From Cryobacterium sp. Y11 (lineage in GTDB: Bacteria; Actinomycetota; Actinomycetes; Actinomycetales; Microbacteriaceae), in the NCBI RefSeq assembly GCF_002929535.1, contig NZ_PJJO01000048.1, positions 16,788 to 80,787 on the forward strand: a stretch of DNA of 64,000 nt, read 5' to 3'. Positions 17,311 through 26,514 of the stretch are shown here, piece by piece. Positions within the stretch are counted from its first letter, which is position 1; each line of letters starts with the position of its first letter. Position numbers and translations under genes: made by a program. Under the pieces are notes generated by a model, which worked only from the letters and a program-made list of their open reading frames with translations, ran no database searches and was not told the DNA's origin.

Positions 17311-18179
17311 GGTTTCTGGTCGGATACACCGCGACGCCAGCGGGCGCGGATGCCCTCGCCCTCGGCGTGCGCCTCGCTCGCGCGCCCGGCGCCGAACTCG
17401 ATATCGTGCTCGTGCTCAACGGGGGAGAGCGCGCCACGCTGACACCGACCGATCCCGGCTACGACCGGCTGCTGCTGGAAACGGCCGAGGGCTGGCTGGC
17501 CGAGGCGCTCACCCTGGTACCCGCGGGCATGTCGGTGCACACGCATCTCGAGCACGCCGACTCGTTTACCCAGGGGCTGCTCCATGCTGCCGCCCGGTTG
17601 CACTCGAACCTGATCGTGGTCGGCGCGGCCACTCACGGCCTGCTTGGGCGATTCGCGATCGGCAGCGTCGCCAGCGGCCTGTTGCACTCCTCTCCGGTTC
17701 CCGTGGCGCTCGCGCCGGAGGGTACCCGAGTCATGGGCACCGACGAAACGATCGGCCGGGTCACCTGCGCCGTTGGCACCAAGCCGGGCGCCGACGGACT
17801 GCTGGCGGCCGGCATCCGCTTGGCGCGCAGAATGGATGCCCAGCTTCGGCTGGTCTCCCTCGTCGCGATCGATCACCCCGGCGCCGACGAGCACACCGTA
17901 GCTCTGGCCGCCGACCACGCCCAGGCGGTTCTTGACTTTGCCACCGAGAACCTGATGGACGGGCTGGAGGTGACGGCCAGCGTCGCCTCCGGCAGTAGCA
18001 TCGAGCAGGCCGTGCGCGGTCTGCACTGGGATCCGACCGAGGTAGCCCTCGTCGGCTCCAGCCGGCTGGCGCAACCTCATCGACTTTTTCTGGGTTCGAT
18101 CGCGGCCAAGATGTTGCGCGAACTGCCCGTGCCACTCATTGTGGTGCCGCGAGATTTTGCCCTCACAGTGGAGGAATAA
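17307..18179 (+). CDS. Universal stress protein, two tandem Usp domains
   Basis: 290 residues from GTG 17307, overlapping the amine oxidase stop by four bases. The first Usp domain covers about residues 1-135 and the second about 140-285. The ATP-binding G-2X-G-9X-G(S/T) pattern is visible in 'VGAATHGLLGRFAIGSVASG' and in the second half around 'VGSSRLAQPHRLFLGSIAAK'. Such proteins are often found beside amino-acid permeases and may modulate transport; the operon here ends in an APC permease. The specific role is not known. Confidence 0.85.
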   Translation: MRFLVGYTATPAGADALALGVRLARAPGAELDIVLVLNGGERATLTPTDPGYDRLLLETAEGWLAEALTLVPAGMSVHTHLEHADSFTQGLLHAAARLHSNLIVVGAATHGLLGRFAIGSVASGLLHSSPVPVALAPEGTRVMGTDETIGRVTCAVGTKPGADGLLAAGIRLARRMDAQLRLVSLVAIDHPGADEHTVALAADHAQAVLDFATENLMDGLEVTASVASGSSIEQAVRGLHWDPTEVALVGSSRLAQPHRLFLGSIAAKMLRELPVPLIVVPRDFALTVEE

Positions 18180-18185
18180 GAGAAC

Positions 18186-19730
18186 ATGACTCAACAAATC
18201 AACGCCAGAGTAGTCGTTGACCAGAAGGCCGGAGGCATCTCCACGAAGGGCCTCAGCGCCGGCTCGGTCGGGCTGGTCGGGGCCGTCATTATTGGCATCT
18301 CCTGCATCGCCCCGGCATACACACTGACCGGAGCGCTCGGCCCCACAGTTGCCGAGGTGGGGTTGCAGTTGCCGGCGATCTTCGTGGCCGGGTTCATCCC
18401 GATGCTGCTGGTCGCCCTCGGCTACCGAGAGCTGAACAAGGCCATGCCAGACAGCGGAACCAGCTTCACCTGGGCGACACGGGCCTTCGGGCCGTGGATT
18501 GGCTGGATGGCCGGCTGGGGCTTGATCGCCGCGACCGTCGTGGTGCTCAGTAACCTGGCCGGTATCGCGGTTGATTTCTTCTATCTGATGCTCTCGCAGA
18601 TCTTTGGCAATAGTGCCGAGATTGCGGGACTCGCCGGCAATCCCTTCATCAACGTCGGTACCTGTCTGGTATTTATTTTAATTGCCACCTGGATTAGCTA
18701 CCGGGACATGCAGACCACCCAAAAGGTGCAGTACTGGCTGGTCGGGTTTCAACTGATCGTGCTGGTCGGCTTTGGCATCATGGCCTTCGTGCATATTGCC
18801 AACGGTTCCGCGTTCGATCCGACGCCGGTCTCGCTGTCGTGGTTCAACCCCTTCGCCGTCACCTCTTTCTCCGCCTTTGCGGCCGGACTGAGCCTGTCGA
18901 TCTTCATCTTTTGGGGCTGGGACGTCACCCTGACCATGTCGGAGGAGACCAAGGGCTCCCGCTCGACGCCGGGGCGGGCCGCGACCCTGACCGTGATCAT
19001 CGTCATGGTGCTCTACCTGTTCGTCGCCATCGCGGCCGTCTCCTTCGCCGGCGTCGGCGGTGTGGGCGTAGGCCTCGGCAACCCGGAGATTCAGGGCAAC
19101 GTGTTCTTCGCCCTGGCCGGCCCGGCGCTCGGCCCCTTCGCGGTGCTCATGTCGATCGCCGTGCTCTCCAGCTCGGCCGCCTCGCTGCAGTCCACCTTCG
19201 TCTCGCCAGCTCGCACCCTCCTCGCAATGGGCCACTACGGCGCATTGCCGCCGGCCTACGCCAAGGTCAGCCCGCGCTTCTTCACCCCCGGCTATGCGAC
19301 CATCGCGTCAGCGGTCGTCGCAGCCGGGTTCTACACGATCATGCGGTTCGTCAGCGAAGACGTGCTGTGGGACACCATCACGACCCTCGGCATGATGATC
19401 TGCTTCTATTACGCGCTGACCGCGTTCGCTTGCGTCTGGTACTTTCGGCTCCAGTGGTTCGCTACCGTGCGCAACGCCTTCTTCACCTTTGTGTTTCCGC
19501 TGATCGGCGGCATTATTTTGACGGTGCTGTTCTGCACCACCCTGGTCGACAGCATGGATCCGAACTACGGCAGCGGCTCCGAGATCTTCGGCTTGGGTCT
19601 GGTCTTCGTGCTGGGCATGGCGATTCTGCTGATTGGTGTTGTCATCATGATCGTGCAGTCCCAGGTGCGCCCTGCGTTCTTTCGCGGCGAGACGCTCAGC
19701 CTGGCCGCGCCGCGCTACGGCGAGGAGTAG
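18186..19730 (+). CDS. APC-family amino acid/polyamine permease
   Basis: 514 residues with about 12 transmembrane helices. The start 'KGLSAGSVGLVGAVIIGISCIAP' (here as GLSAGSVGLVGAVIIG) and 'GTSFTWATRAFGPWIGWMAGW' are characteristic of the APC superfamily. The gene lies 6 bases after the universal stress gene in the GABA/putrescine cluster, so I infer uptake of putrescine, GABA or a related amine. A perfect hairpin directly after the stop ends the operon. Confidence 0.88.
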   Translation: MTQQINARVVVDQKAGGISTKGLSAGSVGLVGAVIIGISCIAPAYTLTGALGPTVAEVGLQLPAIFVAGFIPMLLVALGYRELNKAMPDSGTSFTWATRAFGPWIGWMAGWGLIAATVVVLSNLAGIAVDFFYLMLSQIFGNSAEIAGLAGNPFINVGTCLVFILIATWISYRDMQTTQKVQYWLVGFQLIVLVGFGIMAFVHIANGSAFDPTPVSLSWFNPFAVTSFSAFAAGLSLSIFIFWGWDVTLTMSEETKGSRSTPGRAATLTVIIVMVLYLFVAIAAVSFAGVGGVGVGLGNPEIQGNVFFALAGPALGPFAVLMSIAVLSSSAASLQSTFVSPARTLLAMGHYGALPPAYAKVSPRFFTPGYATIASAVVAAGFYTIMRFVSEDVLWDTITTLGMMICFYYALTAFACVWYFRLQWFATVRNAFFTFVFPLIGGIILTVLFCTTLVDSMDPNYGSGSEIFGLGLVFVLGMAILLIGVVIMIVQSQVRPAFFRGETLSLAAPRYGEE

Positions 19731-19737
19731 CCGAGTT

Positions 19738-19768
19738 GCGGCATCCGCTTGTTGAAAGCGGATGCCGC
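19738..19768 (+). terminator. Hairpin terminator after the amine-catabolism operon
   Basis: Perfect 13-bp arms GCGGCATCCGCTT and AAGCGGATGCCGC around the 5-base loop GTTGA start 7 bases after the permease stop. There is no clear T-run, as is common for high-GC actinobacterial terminators. Confidence 0.75.
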
Positions 19769-19819
19769 CGCCACGACGGCGACACGAGTGGGCACACTCG
19801 CTGCCTCTAGGCTGTGGGC

Positions 19820-20467
19820 ATGCCCACACTGTTGCATCTTGACTCGTCCGCCGACCTGACGACCTCGCGCTCGCGCGCGATTACCGCTACCTTCGCCGAT
19901 GCCTGGCGCAGCCTCGGCGCCGACCACACCGTCATTCACCGTGACCTGCATCGCGAGCCGCTGCCCCACCTGACGGATGCCGCGCTGCACTTTCCGCCCC
20001 GGCTGCGCCCGGAGGGTGCCAGTCCCAGCGCTGAGCAGGAAGCGCTGCAGCAGCAACTCATCGCAGAACTCGTCGCGGCCGATGTGCTAGTGATCGGTGT
20101 CCCGCTCTACAACTACTCGATGCCATCGACCTTGAAGGCGTGGATCGACTACATCCACCTGCCGGCAGTGACCGCTTCATTTGACGATCCCGCCACACAG
20201 CAGCCGCTGGCCGCACGCCCGGCCGTGCTGATCTCGACCCGCGGCGGGGTCTATGACTCGGGAACCGCCACCGAGTTCGACGACCACGCGCTTCCCGCGC
20301 TTCGCCTCATTCTGGGCAACGCCCTTGGAATGACGGTCGAAACCATCGTGGCCACCCGCACACTCAGCGAACGATTCGGTGCCCCCGCCGACGAGGTCGC
20401 CAAGCAACACGCCGAACTGGCCGCCGCCCACGAATCCGCGGCCCAGACCGCCCGCCGCCTGGGCTGA
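19820..20467 (+). CDS. azoR: FMN-dependent NADH-azoreductase / flavodoxin-like NAD(P)H quinone reductase
   Basis: 215 residues with the flavodoxin-like fold. 'LHLDSSADLTTSRSRAIT' holds the FMN-phosphate loop, 'VPLYNYSMPSTLKAWIDYI' (as PLYNYSMPSTLKAWID) is the AzoR signature contacting the isoalloxazine ring, and 'STRGGVYDSGTA' follows. It would reduce quinones or azo compounds with NADH in the cytoplasm. ATG 19820 is used; GTG 19814 would add two residues. It stands alone. Confidence 0.88.
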   Translation: MPTLLHLDSSADLTTSRSRAITATFADAWRSLGADHTVIHRDLHREPLPHLTDAALHFPPRLRPEGASPSAEQEALQQQLIAELVAADVLVIGVPLYNYSMPSTLKAWIDYIHLPAVTASFDDPATQQPLAARPAVLISTRGGVYDSGTATEFDDHALPALRLILGNALGMTVETIVATRTLSERFGAPADEVAKQHAELAAAHESAAQTARRLG

Positions 20468-20516
20468 TTCGATCTCAAACGGCAGACCGCTGGATGCGGT
20501 GGACGGAACGCCGACT

Positions 20517-21638
20517 TCATTCCAAAGCGGATGCGACGTGCCCGGCTAGCTCCAGTACCTGGTCCCGGTCGGGGGCTTCAATCGGCCGTTGGCCGTTGAT
20601 GAACGTGCCCAGTCGCACCCAATCATCGCCGACAATGAAGTCGACCGCGCAGGCCGAGACCGCACCGATCGGGCACAAAAGGTAGGCCGGTTCGGTGACT
20701 CCCGCGACGCTCACAACCTCGTGGTTCTTCCATACGCCGCTCTGCACCTGGGCGGGATCAAAGGCCCACGCACCGTGCGGCAGCATTTCCAGGTTGGCAA
20801 GGGACACGTCCGAACCGGCCGGGCCCACGATGCAGCGCGTCACACCAGCGAGTGTTGCCGCTCCGGTCATGACGCCCCAGCCGCCGCTGTGATAGGTGGT
20901 GTACACGGGCAGCTCGGCCGACCGGAAGACGGACTGCACGGTCGCAGCGGGCAGGATTATGTCGCAGTCGGTGCGTGCAGCGACTGCGACAACGGCTGGC
21001 GCAGTGTTCGAGGCCGCGGCGGTGGAGACCCGTTCGGCGACCGTGTTCAATATCGGCGAGACGAGCGCCAGAACGTCGGCGTCGGATGCCGGATCGGCAA
21101 CGTTCGCCCCCTGCAGAAACACCTCGATCCAGGCCTCACCGACGACGATGTTAGAGGTGCACAGGCTGGCGTGCGCGAAACAGGTCGTGCCGGACGAGTC
21201 TCCAAACGGCTGGGCGTCACCGAGCGGATGATCCCCGACATGCAATTCGATCTGCGCGGCCGTGGCATCGGGCAGTACCTGTACGGTCAGTTCGTCATAT
21301 GCCGGATTGGGAATGCCAGCGACGGGCGCGTCGTCATTGCCCCAGGTGCAGTTCACCCCACCGGTGTTTTGCACGGCATATTTCACCGGGGACACGGATG
21401 GCGCCCAGTTCGATCGCGGTTCGTAGTCGTTCGCACCGAAAAGAGTCTCCAGCTCGACGCTCGACACCAAGTCGGCGCAGGTCACGTCGAACCGCGAAGC
21501 GGGCGCTGACGAGAGCTCGGCTGCTGGTGCTGTCGTCGATGGCGTTGGCTCCGAGGCGGCTGGCGTTGCCGGGCTCGAACACCCCGTCAGCGCAAGGATT
21601 AAGGCAACGGTAATCGGAACGACGCTTTTTTTCCCCAT
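20517..21638 (-). CDS. Large secreted lipoprotein of unknown function
   Basis: 373 residues. The start at 21638 (MGKKSVVPITVALILALTGC) gives a textbook lipoprotein signal with lipobox 'LTGC' at residue 20; the open frame extends 39 codons upstream without adding anything. The mature part begins with a Ser/Thr/Pro-rich linker and has two halves with similar motifs ('FDVTCADLVSSVELETLFG' and 'TDCDIILPAATVQSVF'), which suggests an internal duplication of a roughly 150-residue domain with paired cysteines (for example GVNCTWG and TRCIVG). Function unknown; probably surface-exposed. Confidence 0.75.
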   Translation of the reverse strand: MGKKSVVPITVALILALTGCSSPATPAASEPTPSTTAPAAELSSAPASRFDVTCADLVSSVELETLFGANDYEPRSNWAPSVSPVKYAVQNTGGVNCTWGNDDAPVAGIPNPAYDELTVQVLPDATAAQIELHVGDHPLGDAQPFGDSSGTTCFAHASLCTSNIVVGEAWIEVFLQGANVADPASDADVLALVSPILNTVAERVSTAAASNTAPAVVAVAARTDCDIILPAATVQSVFRSAELPVYTTYHSGGWGVMTGAATLAGVTRCIVGPAGSDVSLANLEMLPHGAWAFDPAQVQSGVWKNHEVVSVAGVTEPAYLLCPIGAVSACAVDFIVGDDWVRLGTFINGQRPIEAPDRDQVLELAGHVASALE

Positions 21639-22004
21639 GCTGGCAACGTACCAACACGTGCGGACATACCGCCAATCAGCGGCCGGCAGCCCGAGCTCAA
21701 GGCGAGCCGCATCTGGGATATTGCCGCTGGACTTTGAACGGGAGAGTGGCGGCATCCGCTGTTTTGTCGAGGGCTCGCCTGCGACACAGGTTCCATGAGT
21801 AGGAGCAACGGTTGGGGAGCATTCGTGACGAAGAATCGCTCACTTCTTCGAAAGCGCACGCAGGACATCAAACCGTTGTGGCCGTGAAACGGCTTGTGCT
21901 GTCGAGGGGAAGCGACAGCGAAGTTGACGAAAATTGAACCAGTCAGTCAATTTTGTTCCCGAAAATCTCTCTGAGCATCTCTCGCTTTTATATTCGATTT
22001 CCGG

Positions 22005-22024
22005 TAGAATCGTTGTGAAGGAGG
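22005..22024 (+). promoter_or_regulatory. Promoter -10 and ribosome site of the HNH endonuclease gene
   Basis: TAGAAT at 22005-22010 is a good -10 box, and AGGAGG at 22019-22024 is a near-perfect Shine-Dalgarno sequence. Both argue that the open frame starting at 21934 is not translated from its first codon and that the gene begins at 22027 or 22036. Confidence 0.5.
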
Positions 22025-22035
22025 CAATGGCGCCC

Positions 22036-23934
22036 ATGTTCATGGAAAACCCCGGTGAGGCCAGTTCGAACCCCGTCATTGTGGCGGTGGAGCAGGCTCG
22101 GGATGCGTTGTTGGCGGCGTTGGGTGGGGTGTCATTCGGGTCGCTGGGCGATGAAGAATCTCTGAGCATGTTGCTCGCGCTAGAGAGTGTCGGCCGGGTT
22201 GTCGATGGGGCCCGGGTAGTCTCCACGACGGATGTGCTGCGCCGCTCCGAATATTTCGATGTGGCCATGGCGAAAGCTACTGCCAAGGAGGTCGCCGCAG
22301 AGAAATTCACGGCGAAGACTGCTGCGGCGACGTTTCCGGCGGTGATGAGCACCGAGCAGGGTGATGCGGCCGCGGCGGGTGCGGTGTCGCTGGCGCGCCG
22401 GCTCGGCTGCCGCAGTGGCCTCGTGCTGGTCTGCACCCTGGCGCGGTTGTCGCGCAGTGAGGTGCGGCAGCGTGCGAGCCTGGGCAAGACTGCGGGTGAG
22501 CGGATGCTGCTCGGCCGGCCCCTCGCGCCGACCTACCCCGTCGTCGGTGAGGCATTGCAGGGCGGGGAGCTCGGTGTAGAGCAGGCCCGGGTAATCGTGA
22601 AGGTTCTCGACGAACTGCGCCCCTCCGTCCTGGTCGATGACCTCGACCGCGTGGAACGTTCCCTGGTGGCGAGTGGGTCCGGGGCCATCACGCCCGAAAC
22701 CGAAGCACTCCCCGGCGCCGGCATTGCCTTCGCGCCAGAGCTGCTGCGGCAGCAAGGCATTGCGTGGCAGGCGCGCCTCGCGCCCGACGGGTGCGCGCCC
22801 GGCGAGTCCACCGCCGAACGACGCAGCTGGTTCGCCTTCGGTGGGCTGGCGAACGGCGGCTACAGCCTGAACGGCTGGATGACTACCCTTGACCGCGCCA
22901 TTATCGGCACGGTTTTCGACGCGTACCTCTCCTCCGCTGCCGCAAACCCGGTTCCCGGAGCCGCTCCGCGTGCTACGGTCGCGTTTCGCGAGACCGAGCC
23001 GTGCGAACGGTCCGATGCGGACAGCACGGACAGCACGAACAGCACCGGCAGCCATGACTCCGATGGCAGCCATGGCAGTGCCAGCGACGTCCTCGCGACT
23101 GGCGCCAACGCTGACGGTGGCGAGCAGGCCGCAAACGACGCTCAGGCCGAGCGCTGCGAAAGTGGCGAGCAGGCCGAGGGACAGCACGCCCAGAACGAGC
23201 AGGCCGACGGCCAGAAAGGCCAGAAAGGCCAGAAAGGCCAGAACGGCCAGAACATCCAGAACGAAGGCTGCGACGAGCAGACCGGAGCAAACGCGGGCCA
23301 GGTACTCAGCCCCTGCCCGCAGGAACCGGGCGACACTCGATCGATCGGTGAGAAGCAGGCAGGCATCCTCCGCGCGGTGTTCGAAGCGGCTGCCCGGCAG
23401 CCAGGCACCCCGACGATGGGCGGGGCGGCACCGACGGTGCTGGTGCACATCAATATCAACGACCTGCTCGCTGGGCGCGGAGCCGGCTGGATCGACGGCA
23501 TCGACGGTCCCCTCACCGTGAAACAAGTCGATGAACTCATCTGCGCCGGCGGGTATCAACCCATACTGTTCGGCCACAACGGCAAAATTCTGCACCTCGG
23601 CAGCACCAATCGATTCTTCAACGCCACCCAACGCCGAGCATTGGCCGCCCGCGATGGCGGCTGCATCATCCCTGGCTGCACCGTGCCACCCCAATTCACA
23701 CAGGTACATCACCTGAAAGGCTGGCGCCAGGGCGGACCCACCGATATCGACAACGCCGTTCTCCTCTGCAACCCAGCGCATGCCAGTATCGAAACCTCGG
23801 GCTGGGACATCGACATGAAAGACGGCCGCCCCTGGGTCCGCGGCCCCCTCATCTTCGACCCCACCCAAACGTGGCGGCCCGGCGGTCAAAACCGCGCCGC
23901 CACACCCGCCGAGAAACCAAACTGGGAAAAGTAG
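22036..23934 (+). CDS. DUF222 / HNH endonuclease domain protein with low-complexity insert
   Basis: About 632 residues. An N-terminal DUF222 domain of about 300 residues is followed by an unusual insert (roughly 24 to 430 codons before the end) rich in Ser, Asp, Gly, Gln and Asn, including repeated 'GQKGQKGQKGQNGQN', and a C-terminal HNH nuclease ('RDGGCIIPGCTVPP', 'QVHHLKGWRQGG', 'NAVLLCNPAH'). This family is abundant, often in many copies, in actinobacteria; its role (mobile or defence related) is unsettled. AGGAGG at 22019-22024 is 11 bases before ATG 22036 and only 2 before ATG 22027, so I prefer 22036. It is monocistronic. Confidence 0.85.
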   Translation: MFMENPGEASSNPVIVAVEQARDALLAALGGVSFGSLGDEESLSMLLALESVGRVVDGARVVSTTDVLRRSEYFDVAMAKATAKEVAAEKFTAKTAAATFPAVMSTEQGDAAAAGAVSLARRLGCRSGLVLVCTLARLSRSEVRQRASLGKTAGERMLLGRPLAPTYPVVGEALQGGELGVEQARVIVKVLDELRPSVLVDDLDRVERSLVASGSGAITPETEALPGAGIAFAPELLRQQGIAWQARLAPDGCAPGESTAERRSWFAFGGLANGGYSLNGWMTTLDRAIIGTVFDAYLSSAAANPVPGAAPRATVAFRETEPCERSDADSTDSTNSTGSHDSDGSHGSASDVLATGANADGGEQAANDAQAERCESGEQAEGQHAQNEQADGQKGQKGQKGQNGQNIQNEGCDEQTGANAGQVLSPCPQEPGDTRSIGEKQAGILRAVFEAAARQPGTPTMGGAAPTVLVHININDLLAGRGAGWIDGIDGPLTVKQVDELICAGGYQPILFGHNGKILHLGSTNRFFNATQRRALAARDGGCIIPGCTVPPQFTQVHHLKGWRQGGPTDIDNAVLLCNPAHASIETSGWDIDMKDGRPWVRGPLIFDPTQTWRPGGQNRAATPAEKPNWEK

Positions 23935-24014
23935 GTCCACCCCGAGCTGGCGGGTCGATCGCTCGTTCCTCGCGCCTCGACCAGCGAGTGGCTGTTTGCG
24001 CTTGACTGGGTGCC

Positions 24015-24599
24015 ATGACTGGCACACTGATTCTTGGCGGGACGGGCTGGCTCGGTCGCGAGATCGCCGAGCAGCTGGTGGCGCACGGCGACGACGTGAC
24101 CTGCCTGGCCCGAGGCGAGTCAGGAGCTGTCCCCGACGGCGTGACGTTTATCCGATTTGACCGGCGAACACCCGGCGCCTACGACCTGGCCGCCTGGCTA
24201 ATCGGTGCCGGAAATCGAGGCCTCACCGGCATCTACAACGCCGTTGGCAGCGAACATGATCTCTCCACGGTTCTGCTGGCGGCCGCCAAGGTGGCCGGCC
24301 ATACTGGCAACCTCATCTCGGTCGACGATGACTGGCTGATCGAACACAACGTCAACTATTGGGCCGGACCCCGCTCGCTGCCCTTATGGCTTCCCCGTAG
24401 TGACTCCGCCTTTGCGCAGCGCAGCCGCAGTCGATTCGTCGCCGCTGGAGGAACCGAGCGAAACCTGAAGGAAGTCCTTGAGGACGTTCTTGCTGACGAA
24501 CGAAAGCGCGGACTCGACCGGCAGCGCCGATCAGGCGTCACTCGAGAAGAAGAGAACCTTCTTCTGAATGAAATCGCACGGCAGATAGCGAGTGACTAG
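24015..24599 (+). pseudogene. NAD(P)-dependent epimerase/reductase with internal deletion
   Basis: The 194-residue frame starts with an intact Rossmann motif 'GGTGWLGREIAEQLVAHGDDV' (seen as ILGGTGWLGREIAEQ) but passes at about residue 55, from 'DRRTPGAYD', straight into what is normally the last third of the protein ('LAAWLIGAGNRGLTGIYNAVG'). Family members are about 320-340 residues; the missing part holds the S/T-Y-K catalytic segment. The frame is kept, so a protein could be made, but it should be inactive as a reductase. I call it a likely pseudogene, or a protein with reduced function. Confidence 0.65.
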
Positions 24600-24710
24600 A
24601 GCGGCGTTGGTGATCGGTCACTGCAGTCTCAAGTCGATACTGGGCCTGGCACAAATCGATAGGGGCCAGTTCGCGGTTTCTTCCAATCGTGATCGAATCG
24701 TGCGTGACGG

Positions 24711-25691
24711 TTAGTCGCGCTTGAGCTGTCCCAGCTCTGCCCCGCCTGCATCCAGTAGCCGCAGCACTCCGTCGTCGAGGCTGGCCAATCGGGCCTGCGC
24801 CACCCACGATGGCACTGGCGCGCCCTCGCACGCCATCAAGGTCGAGGCGCCAGCCGTGGCCAGGAGCGCTCCCTGCCCGTCGACGGCCCAGCGGCCCTGG
24901 CCGCCATTGCAGCCATCGGAGCCGGCCCAGGTACCGTCCGCTGCGAAAAGTACGTGCGGATCGGTTGTGCTGCTGGCTGAAACCGGGACCCACCGCCCGA
25001 CCAGGTCGTCGGACGTTGCCGGGGTGAGCTCTGGCGCCAGGGAGACTGGTTGTCGCAACGTCTCGCGCATCGCCGCGGTGATGACGGGTGGCTGGGTGTA
25101 GAGCTCTGCCGCAGTCGGGATCGCCTCGGGATTGCCATCGATGGTGAGGGTAGCGACTACCGCACCGTTCGCATCGGTGAGTTCCCAGCCCGCACCGGCG
25201 GCCCGATACCCGGTGACGGATTCGAGCCAGGCCACTCGCGGCAGGGTCGCTCCCGTGACGCACTCACCGCTGGCGGCGTACGTCGAAGCAAGAAACAGGG
25301 TTTCGCTCGCCCGCCACGAACCGTCGATCATTCCGCAGTCTCGCCAGAGCTGGAACTCCGGTGCGTCCAACCGCAACCAGGTGTCGGGTTTTTCGTCTGC
25401 TGCGCCCGAGACGCGCCAGATGTTGACCAATCCAATCGCGGCAGATTCCGCGCTGGTGGGAGGGCTGGCCGGGGGTGGTGAATCTAGCGTGGGACCAATG
25501 TCCCCACGTGGGGCCGGCGCGCAGGCCGTCAGCGTGAGGACCAACACGGCCGCCAGGCTTGCAACCACACGCCCGCGTCGCCGTTTGGTTGCGTACCAAG
25601 TCGACCAAAACCGCTCTCGCCCTCGACTGGTCGCCCCCGTCAAGGCGGTTCCGTTCGCAATTTTTAACCTAGTCCCCATGTGTTTGATCAT
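24711..25691 (-). CDS. Lipoprotein with C-terminal META/HslJ-like domain
   Basis: 326 residues at most. An unusually long basic N-terminus precedes the hydrophobic signal 'VVASLAAVLVLTLTAC', whose lipobox cysteine marks export and lipid anchoring. The last 100 residues ('GRWVPVSASSTTDPHVLFAADGTW', 'GSDGCNGGQGRWAVDGQG', 'MACEGAPVPSWV') match the META/HslJ pattern of a beta-barrel with the typical 'SDGCN' turn. Starts at 25691, 25679 or nearer the signal are all possible. Function unknown; META proteins elsewhere are linked to motility or novobiocin tolerance. Confidence 0.72.
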   Translation of the reverse strand: MIKHMGTRLKIANGTALTGATSRGRERFWSTWYATKRRRGRVVASLAAVLVLTLTACAPAPRGDIGPTLDSPPPASPPTSAESAAIGLVNIWRVSGAADEKPDTWLRLDAPEFQLWRDCGMIDGSWRASETLFLASTYAASGECVTGATLPRVAWLESVTGYRAAGAGWELTDANGAVVATLTIDGNPEAIPTAAELYTQPPVITAAMRETLRQPVSLAPELTPATSDDLVGRWVPVSASSTTDPHVLFAADGTWAGSDGCNGGQGRWAVDGQGALLATAGASTLMACEGAPVPSWVAQARLASLDDGVLRLLDAGGAELGQLKRD

Positions 25692-25816
25692 GGCCGAGTG
25701 TCAGCGGGATTGTCCAATGCAGCAGATGCTCCTACCGGACGTGAAAAGAAACCTCTCCTGCCTGCGTGTATCCGTTGCATCAGATAAGACTGCTCCTCAA
25801 ACAGTTCGATGTATAG

Positions 25817-25842
25817 ATGTCGAGTGTGTATATACTCGACAT
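25817..25842. promoter_or_regulatory. PadR-type operator palindrome
   Basis: Perfect 9-bp arms ATGTCGAGT and ACTCGACAT with an 8-base spacer, 33 bases before the PadR start. This is the ATGT-N-ACAT plan typical of PadR operators. A TATACT sequence that could be the -10 box lies inside it (25831-25836), so binding would block transcription: autorepression of padR and the exporter genes. Confidence 0.7.
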
Positions 25843-25875
25843 GCAAACACCGCGTAGGTGAATAGAGGAGTTGTC

Positions 25876-26514
25876 GTGTCGGTACGTCAGAGCATTCTTG
25901 CCATTCTTGATCAAGGGTCGAGCTATGGGTATCGGCTGCGCGCCGAGTTCGAGCGACGCACCGGCTCGACTTGGCCGATCAATGTCGGTCAGATCTACAA
26001 CACGTTGGAGCGCCTGGAACGCGACGGCCTGATCGTGAAGGGTGACACCGACACCGACGGGCACGTGTTCTACTCAATCACCGGTGCGGGCCACGCCGAG
26101 GTGATTGCGTGGCTGCGTTCCCCGGTGCCGCGCCCGGCGACGACTCGAGACGAACTCGCGATCAAGCTGGCTGTTGCCGTGACCCTGCCGGGTGTTGATA
26201 TTGCTGAAATCGTTCGGGTGCAGCGGATGTCCACGATGACGACCCTGCAGCAGCTCACCCGGGCGAAGAACAGCGGCGATGACCCCGAATCCACCGACGA
26301 ACTCGCCTGGCTGCTCGTGATCGACTCGTTGATCTTTCAAGCTGAGGCGGAGATTCGCTGGCTGGACCACTCCAGCTCCCGGCTAGCCCAGGCAAAATCC
26401 CGGGGATTGGCGGCGAGCGAACCGCTCGCCGAGCCGCGCAGGCGTGGTCGGCCAGCGCGAACCGACTTGCCCACGACTGCCCAAGCTGCGGCTGACGGGG
26501 CGGCCGTGCGATGA
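25876..26514 (+). CDS. PadR-family transcriptional regulator
   Basis: 212 residues. The PadR winged helix covers residues 1-85 ('SILAILDQGSSYGYRLRAEFERR', 'QIYNTLERLERDGLI', 'YSITGAGHAEVIAWL'), followed by the C-terminal dimerisation helices, and a basic tail. GTG 25876 is chosen because GAGGAG lies five bases upstream; GTG 25858 would add six residues. It overlaps the following ABC ATPase start by four bases, and the strong palindrome upstream suggests that it represses its own exporter operon until an effector releases it. Confidence 0.9.
   Translation: MSVRQSILAILDQGSSYGYRLRAEFERRTGSTWPINVGQIYNTLERLERDGLIVKGDTDTDGHVFYSITGAGHAEVIAWLRSPVPRPATTRDELAIKLAVAVTLPGVDIAEIVRVQRMSTMTTLQQLTRAKNSGDDPESTDELAWLLVIDSLIFQAEAEIRWLDHSSSRLAQAKSRGLAASEPLAEPRRRGRPARTDLPTTAQAAADGAAVR

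Noticed and set aside
22180..24027. Minus-strand frame of 615 codons opposite the HNH nuclease
   Set aside because: Antisense shadow with low-complexity Leu/Ala runs from the repeat tract.
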